A DNA stretch of 64,000 bases, taken from positions 372,001-436,000 of the forward strand of contig NZ_LLZC01000018.1 in NCBI RefSeq assembly GCF_001461825.1, given 5' to 3'. The translations under genes were made by a program, and so were the position numbers. The notes under the pieces were generated by a model. The model searched no databases and had not been told where the DNA came from. It saw nothing but the letters and a program-made list of their open reading frames with translations. Within the stretch, counting starts at the first letter, position 1. The number at the start of each line of letters is the position of its first letter. This DNA comes from Bacillus velezensis. GTDB lineage: Bacteria; Bacillota; Bacilli; Bacillales; Bacillaceae. Shown here one piece after another: positions 27,233 through 36,576 of the stretch.

Positions 27233-27733
27233 ATGAAGCTGACTGAAAAAGAAACAGAAATATTAGAAATTTTAGACGAAAACAGCCGCGTTGATGCGGA
27301 AACGATTGCGAAAATGGCAAACATTCCCGCTGAAGAAGTCAAAAGCATCATTGAAAAGCTTGAAAAGGAAAAAGTCATCATTGATTATGCGGCGATGATC
27401 GACTGGCGCAAAGTCGACGGTTTGGAAGGCGTCACGGCGATGATTGACGTAAAAGTCACTCCGAAACGAAATGTCGGCTTTGATGAAGTCGCTGAGCGGA
27501 TATACAGATTCCAGGAAGTTGAATCAGTGTACCTGATGTCAGGGGTGTATGACTTATCTGTCGTTATTCGCGGCAACACGATGTCAGACGTGGCAAGCTT
27601 CGTGTCTGAAAAATTGTCCACCCTTGAGTCTGTCGTTTCCACGACAACGCACTTCATCCTGAAAAAATATAAGCATGACGGCAAAGTCTTTGAAAGCGGA
27701 GACGATGACAAAAGAATCGTGGTGTCTCCGTAA
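27233..27733 (+). CDS. alaR: AlaR (YugG), Lrp/AsnC-type regulator
   Basis: 166 residues from the ATG at 27233 (MKLTEKETEILEILDENSR), after AAAGGTG. N-terminal winged helix (1-60) and C-terminal RAM domain that binds amino acids. It activates alaT in B. subtilis, most likely with alanine as effector. Its stop (27731-27733) touches the alaT ATG with no gap. Confidence 0.93.
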   Translation: MKLTEKETEILEILDENSRVDAETIAKMANIPAEEVKSIIEKLEKEKVIIDYAAMIDWRKVDGLEGVTAMIDVKVTPKRNVGFDEVAERIYRFQEVESVYLMSGVYDLSVVIRGNTMSDVASFVSEKLSTLESVVSTTTHFILKKYKHDGKVFESGDDDKRIVVSP

Positions 27734-28903
27734 ATGGAAACGAAGACTTCTTATTTATCTGACTACGTGCAGCAGATTAAACCGTCAGGCATCCGCAAAT
27801 TCTTTGATCTGGCCGCTACGATGGAAGGCGTCATTTCACTGGGAGTGGGAGAGCCTGACTTTGTGACGGCCTGGAACGTGAGGGAAGCGAGTATTCTTTC
27901 TTTAGAACAGGGTTATACGGCTTATACGGCAAATGCGGGTCTTTATGAACTGAGAGAAGAAATCAGCCGCTACTTAGATCAGCGGTTCGGCCTGAGCTAT
28001 TCGCCTGACAGTGAACTGATCGTTACTGTAGGGGCAAGCCAGGCGCTTGATCTCGCTGTCCGCGCCATTATGAATCCCGGGGAGGAAATGTTAATTCCCG
28101 AACCGTGTTTTGTCGCATATGAATCACTCGTGACCCTGACGGGGGCGAAGCCGGTGCCGATTCAGACTGTCGCTGCAAAAGGTTTCAAAGCATCCCCAGC
28201 CGATTTTGAAGCAGCCCTGACGGACAAAACAAAAGCGCTGCTTCTATGCTCGCCGTCAAATCCGACAGGTTCTGTCTATTCGAAAGAAGAGCTTGAATCC
28301 ATCGCTGCTTTCGCTGAAAAACACGACTTGATCGTGCTTGCCGATGAAATTTATGCCGAGCTGACGTATGATGAGCCATTCACGAGCATGGGGGCCATCC
28401 GCGGCATGAAGGAACGCACGGTTCTCATTTCCGGCTTCTCCAAAGCATTTGCCATGACGGGATGGAGACTCGGGTTTACGGCGGCGCCTCCAGTGATCAG
28501 GGATGCGATGCTCAAAATTCATCAGCACGCGATGATGTGCGCGCCTTCCATGGCTCAGTACGCGGCACTTGAAGGGCTGAAAAACGGCCAGGAAGACGTC
28601 GAAAGAATGAAGAAAAGCTATCGGAGACGCCGAAACCTGATTGTGGAGACATTGAACGAAATCGGACTCGGCTGCCACCACCCCGGCGGAGCATTTTACG
28701 CCTTTCCTTCCATTCAGTCGACTGGCATGAGTTCAGAAGAATTCGCGGAACAGCTGCTCATTGAGGAAAAAGTAGCCGTCGTTCCGGGGAATGTATTCGG
28801 CCCGAGCGGCGAAGGCTACATCAGATGTTCCTATGCGACATCCATTGAGCAGATTCAGGAAGCGCTCGTCAGAATCAAACGGTTTGTTGAAAAAAGGGCA
28901 TAA
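27734..28903 (+). CDS. alaT: AlaT (YugH), alanine transaminase
   Basis: 389 residues, fold type I aminotransferase, with CSPSNPTGSVYSKEEL, LADEIYAELTYD and PLP lysine in SGFSKAFAMTGWRLGF; Arg in GEGYIRCSYATS binds the carboxylate. It makes alanine from pyruvate and glutamate. Translation is coupled to alaR by the TAAATG junction. Confidence 0.94.
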   Translation: METKTSYLSDYVQQIKPSGIRKFFDLAATMEGVISLGVGEPDFVTAWNVREASILSLEQGYTAYTANAGLYELREEISRYLDQRFGLSYSPDSELIVTVGASQALDLAVRAIMNPGEEMLIPEPCFVAYESLVTLTGAKPVPIQTVAAKGFKASPADFEAALTDKTKALLLCSPSNPTGSVYSKEELESIAAFAEKHDLIVLADEIYAELTYDEPFTSMGAIRGMKERTVLISGFSKAFAMTGWRLGFTAAPPVIRDAMLKIHQHAMMCAPSMAQYAALEGLKNGQEDVERMKKSYRRRRNLIVETLNEIGLGCHHPGGAFYAFPSIQSTGMSSEEFAEQLLIEEKVAVVPGNVFGPSGEGYIRCSYATSIEQIQEALVRIKRFVEKRA

Positions 28904-28938
28904 AAAAAGATACGAACCCGGTTCGCATCCAAATAAAA

Positions 28939-28987
28939 GGGGGGAATACTAGAAAGCCTTCGTAATCATAGTATACCCCCATTTTTC
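28939..28987 (+). terminator. Terminator after alaT
   Basis: GGGGGAATACT pairs with AGTATACCCCC (one mismatch) across a loop of about 18 bases, followed by ATTTTT. A smaller CGAACC / GGTTCG hairpin precedes it. Confidence 0.65.
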
Positions 28988-29021
28988 TGTGCTTAAACAT
29001 GATCATGTGAAAAAGTTCTCT

Positions 29022-29050
29022 TTGCGAAAAACAAACTTGTATGATATAAT
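29022..29050 (+). promoter_or_regulatory. Strong sigma-A promoter of yugI
   Basis: TTGCGA at 29022-29027 and TATAAT at 29045-29050 with a 17-bp spacer and TG one base before the -10. A second TATAAT follows at about 29065-29070. Confidence 0.75.
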
Positions 29051-29099
29051 TTTAAATTGCGTATAATCTGTATTTAATTTAACTTAGGAGTTGTTATGA

Positions 29100-29492
29100 A
29101 TGGCAGCAAAATTTGAAGTGGGCAGTGTTTACACTGGTAAAGTAACAGGATTACAAGCGTATGGTGCGTTTGTTGCATTAGATGAAGAAACTCAAGGACT
29201 TGTTCACATTTCTGAAGTCACTCACGGTTTCGTAAAAGACATTAACGAACACCTTTCTATCGGTGACGAAGTACAAGTAAAAGTACTTGCGGTTGACGAA
29301 GAAAAAGGCAAAATCAGCCTTTCTATCCGTGCGACTCAAGCGGCGCCTGAAAGAAAAGAAAGCAAACCAAGAAAACCGAAAGCGGCTCAAGCTTCTGAAG
29401 AAACATCTGCTCCGCAAGGTTTCAACACATTGAAAGATAAGCTTGAAGAGTGGATTGAACAGTCCAACCGCAAAGACCTTATCAAAAAATAA
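29100..29492 (+). CDS. yugI: YugI (GSP13), S1-domain RNA-binding protein
   Basis: 130 residues. An S1 domain occupies 5-75 (GSVYTGKVTGLQAYGAFVAL, GLVHISEVTHGFV, KISLSIRAT), followed by a Lys/Pro-rich linker and a C-terminal segment FNTLKDKLEEWIEQSNRKD. Known as general stress protein 13, associated with ribosomes. Start ATG after TTAGGAGTTGTTATGA. Confidence 0.94.
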   Translation: MAAKFEVGSVYTGKVTGLQAYGAFVALDEETQGLVHISEVTHGFVKDINEHLSIGDEVQVKVLAVDEEKGKISLSIRATQAAPERKESKPRKPKAAQASEETSAPQGFNTLKDKLEEWIEQSNRKDLIKK

Positions 29493-29497
29493 TCATC

Positions 29498-29537
29498 AAA
29501 AAAAGCACCGGATATGTATGTTCGGTGCTTTTTTTAT
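29498..29537. terminator. Bidirectional terminator, yugI / yuzA
   Basis: Stem AAAAAAGCACCG / CGGTGCTTTTTT with T runs on both strands between the convergent genes. Confidence 0.85.
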
Positions 29538-29539
29538 GT

Positions 29540-29776
29540 TTATCTGACTTCCGGATTTGCCGCTTCCTCGCGGGATGTTTCTTCGTTCGGCTTAAACAGC
29601 AGGCCGAGATTGATCAGACCGGCGATGCCGACAAGACCGTAAATAATCCGCGACAGAGCTGATCCTTGGCCGCCGAAGATTGCTGCTACTAAATCAAATT
29701 GGAAAAATCCGATCAGTCCCCAGTTAATAGCGCCGATAATCGTTAATACGAGACAGATACGCTGAATAACACTCAT
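29540..29776 (-). CDS. yuzA: YuzA, DUF378 membrane protein
   Basis: 78 residues with two membrane segments (about 5-25 and 40-62) and the DUF378 motif AINWGLIGFFQFDLVAAIFG. Function unknown. Ribosome site AGGAGGTTGTTTAC before the ATG. Confidence 0.9.
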   Translation of the reverse strand: MSVIQRICLVLTIIGAINWGLIGFFQFDLVAAIFGGQGSALSRIIYGLVGIAGLINLGLLFKPNEETSREEAANPEVR

Positions 29777-29959
29777 GTAAACAACCTCCTCTATGAATTC
29801 GTGAAACAGTTATAGATTGTGACAAAGCAAAGAATCTATGCATACTACATTCTCCGCCGTGTAAATCACACACTGTCTCAAGCTGTACAAGTGCCTTTCC
29901 CGGGAAGCCGCTGTCTGTAAACCGTGTGATGTGCCGTCAAAAAAGCGGATTGCTTTACA

Positions 29960-29988
29960 TTGAATGTCATCTTTCTGCATAATATAAA
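29960..29988 (+). promoter_or_regulatory. Promoter of yugJ
   Basis: TTGAAT at 29960-29965 and TATAAA at 29983-29988 with a 17-bp spacer; the transcript would start just before AAAGGAGGAGATG. Confidence 0.65.
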
Positions 29989-30006
29989 TCCAAAGGAGGA
30001 GATGTC

Positions 30007-31170
30007 ATGCAAAACTTTACATATTGGAATCCGACCAAATTGATTTTCGGAAAGGGAGAGGTCGAAAAACTTCCTGAAGAAATCAAGCCGTACGGAAAGA
30101 ACGTACTGCTCGTATACGGGGGCGGCAGCATTAAGCGCAGCGGTCTTTATGATCAAGTAACCGAACTGCTGAAAAAAGCAGGAGTTACCGTACATGAATT
30201 GGCAGGCGTAGAGCCGAATCCGCGTGTCTCAACGGTGAACAAAGGTGTTGCGCTCTGTAAAGAAAACAGCATCGATTTCTTATTGGCCGTCGGCGGCGGA
30301 AGTGTCATTGACTGCACGAAAGCCATCGCGGCGGGCGCTAAATATGACGGCGACGCGTGGGATATCGTCACGAAAAAACACCAGCCGAAAGAAGCGCTGC
30401 CGTTCGGAACAGTGCTGACACTTGCGGCAACCGGTTCAGAGATGAACTCCGGATCAGTCATCACAAACTGGGAGACACAAGAGAAATACGGGTGGGGGAG
30501 CCCGCTCGTTTACCCTAAATTCTCTATTCTCGATCCGGTAAACACATTTACCGTTCCGAAAGACCACACCATTTACGGCATGGTCGATATGATGAGCCAT
30601 GTGTTTGAACAATATTTCCACCACACGTCAAACACGCCGTATCAGGACCGGATGTGTGAATCGCTTCTGCGCACGGTGATTGAAACAGCGCCGAAGCTGA
30701 TCAATGATCTGGAGAACTACGAGCTTCGTGAGACGATTTTATATACAGGCACGATCGCATTAAACGGAATGCTGTCAATGGGCGCAAGAGGGGATTGGGC
30801 CACACACAACATCGAGCATGCGGTATCAGCGGTTTACGATATACCGCACGCCGGAGGTTTAGCGATTCTGTTCCCGAACTGGATGAGACATGTGCTCAAA
30901 GAAAATCCGGTCCGCTTTAAACAGCTTGCCGTCCGTGTCTTCGATATTGACGAGACAGGCAAATCAGATGAAGAGATCGCACTTGAAGGAATCAGCAAGC
31001 TGTCTGATTTCTGGACGAGCCTCGGCGCTCCGAACAGACTCGCTGATTATGATATTTCTGATGAGAAGCTGGATACGATTGCAGATAAAGCGATGGCAAA
31101 CGGAGCATTCGGACAGTTCAAGTCACTGCAGAAAGAAGACGTGCTTGCGATACTGAAAGCATCATTGTAA
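30007..31170 (+). CDS. yugJ: YugJ, iron-containing alcohol dehydrogenase
   Basis: 387 residues, group III (Fe-dependent) alcohol dehydrogenase, BdhA/YqhD type. NAD(P)-binding GGGSIKRSG and [12 protein letters not shown]; metal ligands around [13 protein letters not shown] and the His of [14 protein letters not shown]. It probably reduces aldehydes such as butyraldehyde. Strong ribosome site AAAGGAGGAG. Paralogue of yugK immediately downstream. Confidence 0.93.
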   Translation: MQNFTYWNPTKLIFGKGEVEKLPEEIKPYGKNVLLVYGGGSIKRSGLYDQVTELLKKAGVTVHELAGVEPNPRVSTVNKGVALCKENSIDFLLAVGGGSVIDCTKAIAAGAKYDGDAWDIVTKKHQPKEALPFGTVLTLAATGSEMNSGSVITNWETQEKYGWGSPLVYPKFSILDPVNTFTVPKDHTIYGMVDMMSHVFEQYFHHTSNTPYQDRMCESLLRTVIETAPKLINDLENYELRETILYTGTIALNGMLSMGARGDWATHNIEHAVSAVYDIPHAGGLAILFPNWMRHVLKENPVRFKQLAVRVFDIDETGKSDEEIALEGISKLSDFWTSLGAPNRLADYDISDEKLDTIADKAMANGAFGQFKSLQKEDVLAILKASL

Positions 31171-31180
31171 TAACATAAAG

Positions 31181-31211
31181 GGGGCGGCCGGATTGGCAGC
31201 TCCTTTTTTTC
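31181..31211 (+). terminator. Terminator after yugJ
   Basis: Stem GGGGCGGCC / GGCAGCTCC with one mismatch and one G-T pair, followed by seven T. It suggests yugJ and yugK are separate transcripts. Confidence 0.6.
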
Positions 31212-31256
31212 TGTGTTATAGTAATTCCCTTACGATTTTTTTGGAGGTCATGATAA

Positions 31257-32429
31257 ATGGAGAACTTTACGTACTACAATCCGACGAAACTGATTTTCGG
31301 AAAAGGTCAAATCGACCAATTGAAAAAAGAGCTGAAGCAATACGGGAAAAACGTGCTGCTTGTTTACGGAGGCGGCAGCATTAAGCGAAACGGCCTGTAT
31401 GACCAAGTAACAGGCATCTTAAAAGAAGAAGGCGCAACCGTTCATGAGCTTGCGGGCGTTGAACCGAACCCGCGTCTGGAAACGGTAAATAAAGGAATTG
31501 AGCTGTGCAGACAGCATGAGATTGATTTCCTTCTCGCAGTCGGCGGCGGAAGTGTCATCGACTGTACAAAAGCGATTGCGGCCGGTGCGAAATATGACGG
31601 CGACGCATGGGACATTTACAGCAAAAAAGTAACGGCGCAGGACGCACTCCCGTTCGGCACGGTGCTGACGCTTGCGGCGACAGGCTCTGAAATGAACCCT
31701 GATTCCGTTATCACAAATTGGGAAACAAACGAAAAATTCGTATGGGGCAGCAATGTCACTCATCCGCGTTTCTCCATTTTAGATCCTGAGAATACTTTCA
31801 GCGTTCCGGAAAACCAAACCGTATACGGCATGGTGGATATGATGAGCCACGTATTTGAACAATACTTCCACAATGTTGAAAACACGCCGCTTCAGGACAG
31901 AATGTGTTTTGCGGTCCTTCAGACGGTAATTGAAACAGCACCGAAACTTTTGGAAGACCTTGAGAACTATAAGCACCGTGAAACGATTTTATACGCGGGT
32001 ACGATCGCATTAAACGGCACGCTGCAAATGGGCTATTTCGGCGATTGGGCTTCCCATACGATGGAGCACGCCGTATCAGCGGTGTATGACATCCCTCACG
32101 CGGGAGGACTTGCGATTCTGTTCCCGAACTGGATGAGATACACGCTGGATACAAATGTAGACCGTTTTAAAAACCTGATGCTCAACATGTTTGACATTGA
32201 TACTGAAGGCAAAACGGATAAAGAAATTGCGCTTGAAGGGATCGATAAATTGTCCGCGTTCTGGACAAGCCTCGGCGCACCGTCCCGCCTTGCGGATTAT
32301 GACATCGGTGAAGACAAGCTTGAGCTGATCGCAGACATCGCCGCAAAAGAAATGGAATACGGCGGATTCGGCAATTTCCAAAAACTGAACAAAGATGACG
32401 TACTTGCCATCTTAAAGGCGTCTCTGTAA
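31257..32429 (+). CDS. yugK: YugK, iron-containing alcohol dehydrogenase
   Basis: 390 residues, same family and motifs as YugJ ([48 protein letters not shown]). The two proteins align along their whole length and must be a tandem duplication, as in B. subtilis. Start ATG after TTTGGAGGTCATGATAA. The differing C-terminal region ([16 protein letters not shown]) is slightly longer. Confidence 0.93.
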   Translation: MENFTYYNPTKLIFGKGQIDQLKKELKQYGKNVLLVYGGGSIKRNGLYDQVTGILKEEGATVHELAGVEPNPRLETVNKGIELCRQHEIDFLLAVGGGSVIDCTKAIAAGAKYDGDAWDIYSKKVTAQDALPFGTVLTLAATGSEMNPDSVITNWETNEKFVWGSNVTHPRFSILDPENTFSVPENQTVYGMVDMMSHVFEQYFHNVENTPLQDRMCFAVLQTVIETAPKLLEDLENYKHRETILYAGTIALNGTLQMGYFGDWASHTMEHAVSAVYDIPHAGGLAILFPNWMRYTLDTNVDRFKNLMLNMFDIDTEGKTDKEIALEGIDKLSAFWTSLGAPSRLADYDIGEDKLELIADIAAKEMEYGGFGNFQKLNKDDVLAILKASL

Positions 32430-32611
32430 GATACATTCCCGGCCGGGGTGAAGATGAAATAGATTTTCAAGCTGCAGATGTAATCACATGCTGCGGATTT
32501 GACTCCCTGTTTCTGTACATTTAGCAGAAAAGGATTAATTAACTTTGCGATTGCCGATCATCTATTTACACAAAATCTAAATCATGAAGAGCCTTGCTAT
32601 ACTTCGAATTT

Positions 32612-32646
32612 AAAAAAGGGGCGCTGATTCAATCAGCGCTCCTTTT
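32612..32646. terminator. Bidirectional terminator before the accessory islet
   Basis: Stem GGGCGCTGATT / AATCAGCGCTC, with TTTT on the + side and six T on the - side. It ends the hydrolase gene on the - strand. The rest of the gap 32430-32611 shows no gene. Confidence 0.75.
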
Positions 32647-33289
32647 ATGCATTTTGTGTACTAAGGTCCCGCTGAGCCCCCATATAGCTTCCCATTAAGT
32701 TTTGATAACCGGGAAGATGACTGGAGATTAATGCGCCAAAACCTTCAACATCGTTGCGCCAATCACGCTGAAGCTCGCATGCTACGCTGAACCAGTTCAT
32801 AAGCTGCGCGCCGCCATGAGCCATACGGGTTAGTGATGCATCTGCTACTTGCTTATTAAACGTCCCCGAAGCATCTGTCACAACAAACACTTCGTAGCCT
32901 GCTTTAATGGCAGAAAGCGCAGGAAAAGCAACGCAGACGTCTGTAACTACACCTGCGATAATCAGCTGTTTTTTGCCAGTCGCTTCAATGGCTTTAACAA
33001 AGTCTTCATTGTCCCATGCATTTATTTGTCCGGGACGGGCTATTTTTGGCGCATCAGGAAAGAGATCAACGAGTTCTTGCATGAGCGGTCCGTTGGGTCC
33101 GTTTTCAAAGCTGGTTGTTAAAATAACCGGTAAATCAAAGAATTTAGCCGTATCACCGAGAGCCAATACATTGTTCTTAAATTCATCAACGCCATAGTCA
33201 CGCACGAGACCGGAAATAAGGCCGGTTTGATGGTCAACTAAAAGCACGGCAGCATCATCTTTTGAAAGACGGGAATAAAGATCAGACAT
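32645..33289 (-). CDS. YcaC-type isochorismatase-family hydrolase
   Basis: 214 residues, cysteine hydrolase of the isochorismatase superfamily, closely resembling E. coli YcaC over its full length. Catalytic residues: Asp19 in LLVDHQTG, the Lys segment PKIARPGQINAWDN and nucleophile Cys in GVVTDVCVAFPALSA. The true substrate of YcaC proteins is not established. ATG after AGGAGGATTATAAA. I do not know this gene from the B. subtilis 168 yugK-pgi interval, so it is probably accessory. The FMN reductase upstream runs the same way. Confidence 0.88.
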   Translation of the reverse strand: MSDLYSRLSKDDAAVLLVDHQTGLISGLVRDYGVDEFKNNVLALGDTAKFFDLPVILTTSFENGPNGPLMQELVDLFPDAPKIARPGQINAWDNEDFVKAIEATGKKQLIIAGVVTDVCVAFPALSAIKAGYEVFVVTDASGTFNKQVADASLTRMAHGGAQLMNWFSVACELQRDWRNDVEGFGALISSHLPGYQNLMGSYMGAQRDLSTQNA

Positions 33290-33413
33290 TTTATAATCCT
33301 CCTTGAATTAAGGCAAGTAAGTTTGTGAATTGAAAACGGTAAATCTATTCATATGCTGTATAGATAGAAAGTTATTTCTGAGGTGACTTTTCGTGAGGGT
33401 GATGATCCTTCAA

Positions 33414-33980
33414 TTAATCTGGAACGGGAACCGGAGCATGATCAATCCAATGGATGAACTGTTGTAAATAGCGTTGAAGATAACATTTCGTTTGTTCATC
33501 CGTAAGTATGTTTTGAGCGGAATCAATTTTCTCATGGACTTGCGAAATCAGCATTTTTTGAAATGGCAAAACATTGACTTGCATAGCTTCGAGTACTTCT
33601 CTCATTTGCGTTTGACCAAAGGCAGTGCCGAACCCTCCGGGGGTTGCTCCGATTAAGCCAACCGGTTTTCTGTTTAAAACAGAAGAGGTCCGCGGTCTCG
33701 ATGCCCAGTCCAATGCGTTTTTTAACACCCCAGGGATTCCGGAATTGTACTCTGGACTTACAATGATGATGCCGTCAACGTCTTGTATATCAGCTCTAAA
33801 GGATGTTACGGAGTCTGGTGCTCCGGCAATTTCTAAATCTTCGTTAAAAAAAGGAAGACTGTCTATTTCAACCCAGCGAAATTGAGCCGCATTATCTAAG
33901 TCAATCAATGATTGAGCAATTGCTCGATTATACGAGTTTTTTCGTAAACTTCCGCAAATAAGACCAATGGTTTTAGTCAT
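33414..33980 (-). CDS. NADPH-dependent FMN reductase family protein
   Basis: 188 residues, flavodoxin-like fold of the ChrR/YieF/azoreductase type. FMN phosphate loop GLICGSLRKNSYNRAIA at the N-terminus and FMN-ring loop VSPEYNSGIPGVLKNALDWAS. Probably reduces quinones, azo compounds or chromate with NAD(P)H. Strong ribosome site GGGAGGTGATTTT. Forms a short same-strand islet with the YcaC-type gene, 124 bp apart. Confidence 0.88.
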   Translation of the reverse strand: MTKTIGLICGSLRKNSYNRAIAQSLIDLDNAAQFRWVEIDSLPFFNEDLEIAGAPDSVTSFRADIQDVDGIIIVSPEYNSGIPGVLKNALDWASRPRTSSVLNRKPVGLIGATPGGFGTAFGQTQMREVLEAMQVNVLPFQKMLISQVHEKIDSAQNILTDEQTKCYLQRYLQQFIHWIDHAPVPVPD

Positions 33981-34039
33981 AAAATCACCTCCCGGTTTAA
34001 AATCACTTTCATCTTAACACGATACCCCAAATATAGACA

Positions 34040-34210
34040 CTATTTTTAAAAATGGACATTTATGCCTTAATATGTCTTCGTGGCAGCCTCTCAAGAGGAG
34101 TGCTATATAAAAAGAACCGGCCCATCGGGATTGGCGATGGATGTCATCCTGCTCCATAGTAAAGGTGATACGTTCCTGGATCACCAACATTCGATTCGTT
34201 ACCCCTCTCA
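34040..34210 (-). pseudogene. Possible remnant of an HxlR-type regulator
   Basis: On the - strand a short stretch reads RGVTNRMLVIQERI...DDIHRQ, resembling the HxlR recognition region (GITQRML..QLRELEEDGIVHR). The C-terminal wing then seems to continue in another frame as FFLYSTPLERL. No intact frame or ribosome site exists. HxlR regulators often sit beside quinone/FMN reductases, which fits the neighbour. Similarity is by eye only. The rest of the gap 33981-34377 holds nothing else apart from the pgi promoter region. Confidence 0.3.
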
Positions 34211-34330
34211 CGATTATTACAAATATAACCATCTCAAATCCGGGATATTGTATAAAAAATGAACGCATCTTTAGCGCAAATCCCGTATTCATCCGGCCTT
34301 CTTCATGACTTGATTTAGCGGGTGAGTTCA

Positions 34331-34336
34331 TATAAA
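34331..34336 (+). promoter_or_regulatory. Possible -10 of the pgi promoter
   Basis: TATAAA at 34331-34336 about 40 bp before the pgi ATG; a weak TTGATT lies 15 bp upstream of it. Confidence 0.35.
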
Positions 34337-34377
34337 GTGAAAGAGAAAACAATTCACCGTGATGGAGGGACAAGCAA

Positions 34378-35730
34378 ATGACGCATGTACGCTTTGATTA
34401 CTCAAGAGCGTTACCTTTTTTCAATGAACATGAACTTACATACGCACGTGATTTCGTAAAAACGGCACACCATAATATCCATGAAAAAACAGGCGCCGGA
34501 AGCGACTTTTTAGGATGGGTGGACCTCCCTGAAAACTACGATAAAGAAGAATTCGCGCGCATTAAAAAAAGCGCTGAAAAAATCAAATCAGATTCAGACG
34601 TGCTTCTCGTCGTGGGTATCGGCGGTTCATACTTAGGCGCCCGCGCGGCGATTGAAGCGCTCAATCATTCTTTCTATAACGTTCTGCCGAAAGACAAGCG
34701 CAAAAACCCTCAAGTTATCTTTATCGGCAACAATATCAGCTCAACTTATATGAAAGATGTTATGGATCTTTTGGAAGACGCTGATTTCTCTATCAATGTC
34801 ATTTCTAAATCAGGCACGACGACGGAACCTGCAATCGCTTTCCGGATTTTCCGCAAACTTCTTGAAGAAAAATACGGAAAAGAAGAAGCGAAAGCGCGGA
34901 TTTACGCGACGACAGATAAAGAGCGCGGCGCTTTAAAAACGCTTTCTAATGAAGAAGGCTTCGAATCATTCGTTATTCCTGATGATGTCGGCGGACGTTT
35001 CTCCGTTCTGACTGCGGTAGGCCTTCTGCCGATTGCGGTAAGCGGGGCTGATATCGATGAAATGATGAAAGGCGCTCTTGATGCAAGCAAAGACTTTTCC
35101 AGCTCGGAATTAGAAGAGAACGCGGCTTACCAATACGCCGTCGTCCGCAACGTTCTGTATAATAAAGGAAGAACCATTGAAATGCTCATCAACTATGAGC
35201 CTGCGCTGCAATACTTTGCGGAATGGTGGAAGCAGCTCTTCGGCGAAAGTGAAGGAAAAGATGAAAAAGGCATCTATCCTTCTTCCGCTAACTTCTCAAC
35301 AGACCTTCACTCTCTCGGTCAATACGTGCAGGAAGGCAGACGCGATCTGTTTGAAACTGTATTAAACGTTGAAAAACCGAAGCATGAGCTGACAATTGAA
35401 GAAGCGGAAAATGATCTCGACGGCTTAAATTACTTAGCCGGAAAAACGGTCGATTTCGTCAACAAAAAAGCGTTCGAAGGCACGATGCTTGCCCATACAG
35501 ACGGAAAAGTGCCGAACTTAATTGTCAACATTCCGGAGCTTAATGCATATACATTTGGATATCTCGTCTATTTCTTTGAAAAAGCGGTGGCGATGAGCGG
35601 TTATCTGCTCGGAGTCAACCCGTTTGATCAGCCGGGTGTTGAAGCCTATAAGGTGAATATGTTCGCGCTTCTCGGCAAACCGGGCTTTGAAGAGAAAAAA
35701 GCAGAGCTTGAAAAACGCCTTGAAAAATAA
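34378..35730 (+). CDS. pgi: Glucose-6-phosphate isomerase
   Basis: 450 residues, the compact Gram-positive form. SIS-domain core with [31 protein letters not shown] and [16 protein letters not shown]; catalytic Glu and His near the middle and Lys in [11 protein letters not shown]. It interconverts glucose-6-phosphate and fructose-6-phosphate in glycolysis and gluconeogenesis. Start ATG after GATGGAGGGAC. Confidence 0.97.
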
Positions 35731-35735
35731 AAAGA

Positions 35736-35771
35736 AGGGCTGGCCCTCAGCATGACGGGTCAGCCTTTTTT
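35736..35771 (+). terminator. Terminator after pgi
   Basis: GGGCTGGCCC pairs with GGGTCAGCC around a loop TCAGCATGAC, followed by six T. Confidence 0.75.
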
Positions 35772-35795
35772 AAACCGTGAAAGGTGTGTTGATGA

Positions 35796-36149
35796 ATGAT
35801 ACGACTCTTATGTAAGCATGCCGTCATTTCCGTCTGTTCCGCCGCTATTGTCTATTCGGCACTAAAACTGTCTCCTGAATCCCTCTTACAAACCATCCTG
35901 TTTTTCGCTTTCCCTCTCGGCTTGTTTACGGACATGGTCCGGCTGAAACTGAAGATTGGCCGGATGCATACGCTGATCACGAAGTGCTCTCTCTATGCCG
36001 CCGTTTTCTATATTTCAACGGAAGCCGTTCTCTCCGCAATTGTGACGTATGTTCTGATTGAATGCGCCGTTATCTCTATCCGGCGTCTGTCTGCCGCTCC
36101 CGATTCTTCCCGGGCGCCGTATGAAGATGCCGCAGAGCGGGGACGCTAA
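35796..36149 (+). CDS. yugM: YugM, small membrane protein
   Basis: 117 residues with about four membrane segments and a hydrophilic tail. Unknown function; called yugM from position between pgi and yugN. ATG at 35796 after AAAGGTGTG. The end lies 22 bp before yugN. Confidence 0.8.
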   Translation: MIRLLCKHAVISVCSAAIVYSALKLSPESLLQTILFFAFPLGLFTDMVRLKLKIGRMHTLITKCSLYAAVFYISTEAVLSAIVTYVLIECAVISIRRLSAAPDSSRAPYEDAAERGR

Positions 36150-36171
36150 AGACAAAAAGGAGCATATGCAC

Positions 36172-36576
36172 ATGATCAGCATACCATCTTCACTTGAAGG
36201 GCAATCGTTTTTACTCCGCGAACTGGAACAGGTGCTGAAACCGATCGGTTATACCATCGGAGGCGGCTGGGAGTATGACCGCGGTTTCTTTGATTACAAA
36301 ATTTCCGATCAGGACGGCTATTTATTTCTCCGTATCCCTGTTGAAGCAAATAAGGGACACCTGGATGAACGGGGGGCCGCCGTTACAATCGGCACACCCT
36401 TTTTGCTGAGGCACGTCTATCAGCAGGAAACGGATGATCACGCAGGCGGCGGTGTTTTTGAGTCATTATTCAACCAATTCTCCGAGCCGAAACGGCGGGA
36501 TGCGGCAATTGACCGCTCATATACAGATATCGGCATCTCGCTTGTGAAAGAGCTGGAAGACGTCCTGCTGCATTAA
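36172..36576 (+). CDS. yugN: YugN-like family protein
   Basis: 134 residues from Met at 36172 (MISIPSSLEGQSF), 9 bp after AAGGAG; a longer open frame begins inside yugM in another phase. Belongs to the YugN-like family, with GGGWEYDRGFFDYKI and FLRIPVEA. Function unknown. Its stop overlaps the yugO stop on the other strand by 4 bp. Confidence 0.9.
   Translation: MISIPSSLEGQSFLLRELEQVLKPIGYTIGGGWEYDRGFFDYKISDQDGYLFLRIPVEANKGHLDERGAAVTIGTPFLLRHVYQQETDDHAGGGVFESLFNQFSEPKRRDAAIDRSYTDIGISLVKELEDVLLH

Noticed and set aside
34080-34262. 60-residue + strand frame before pgi
   Set aside because: No ribosome site or recognisable domain; the other strand offers the better explanation (regulator remnant).
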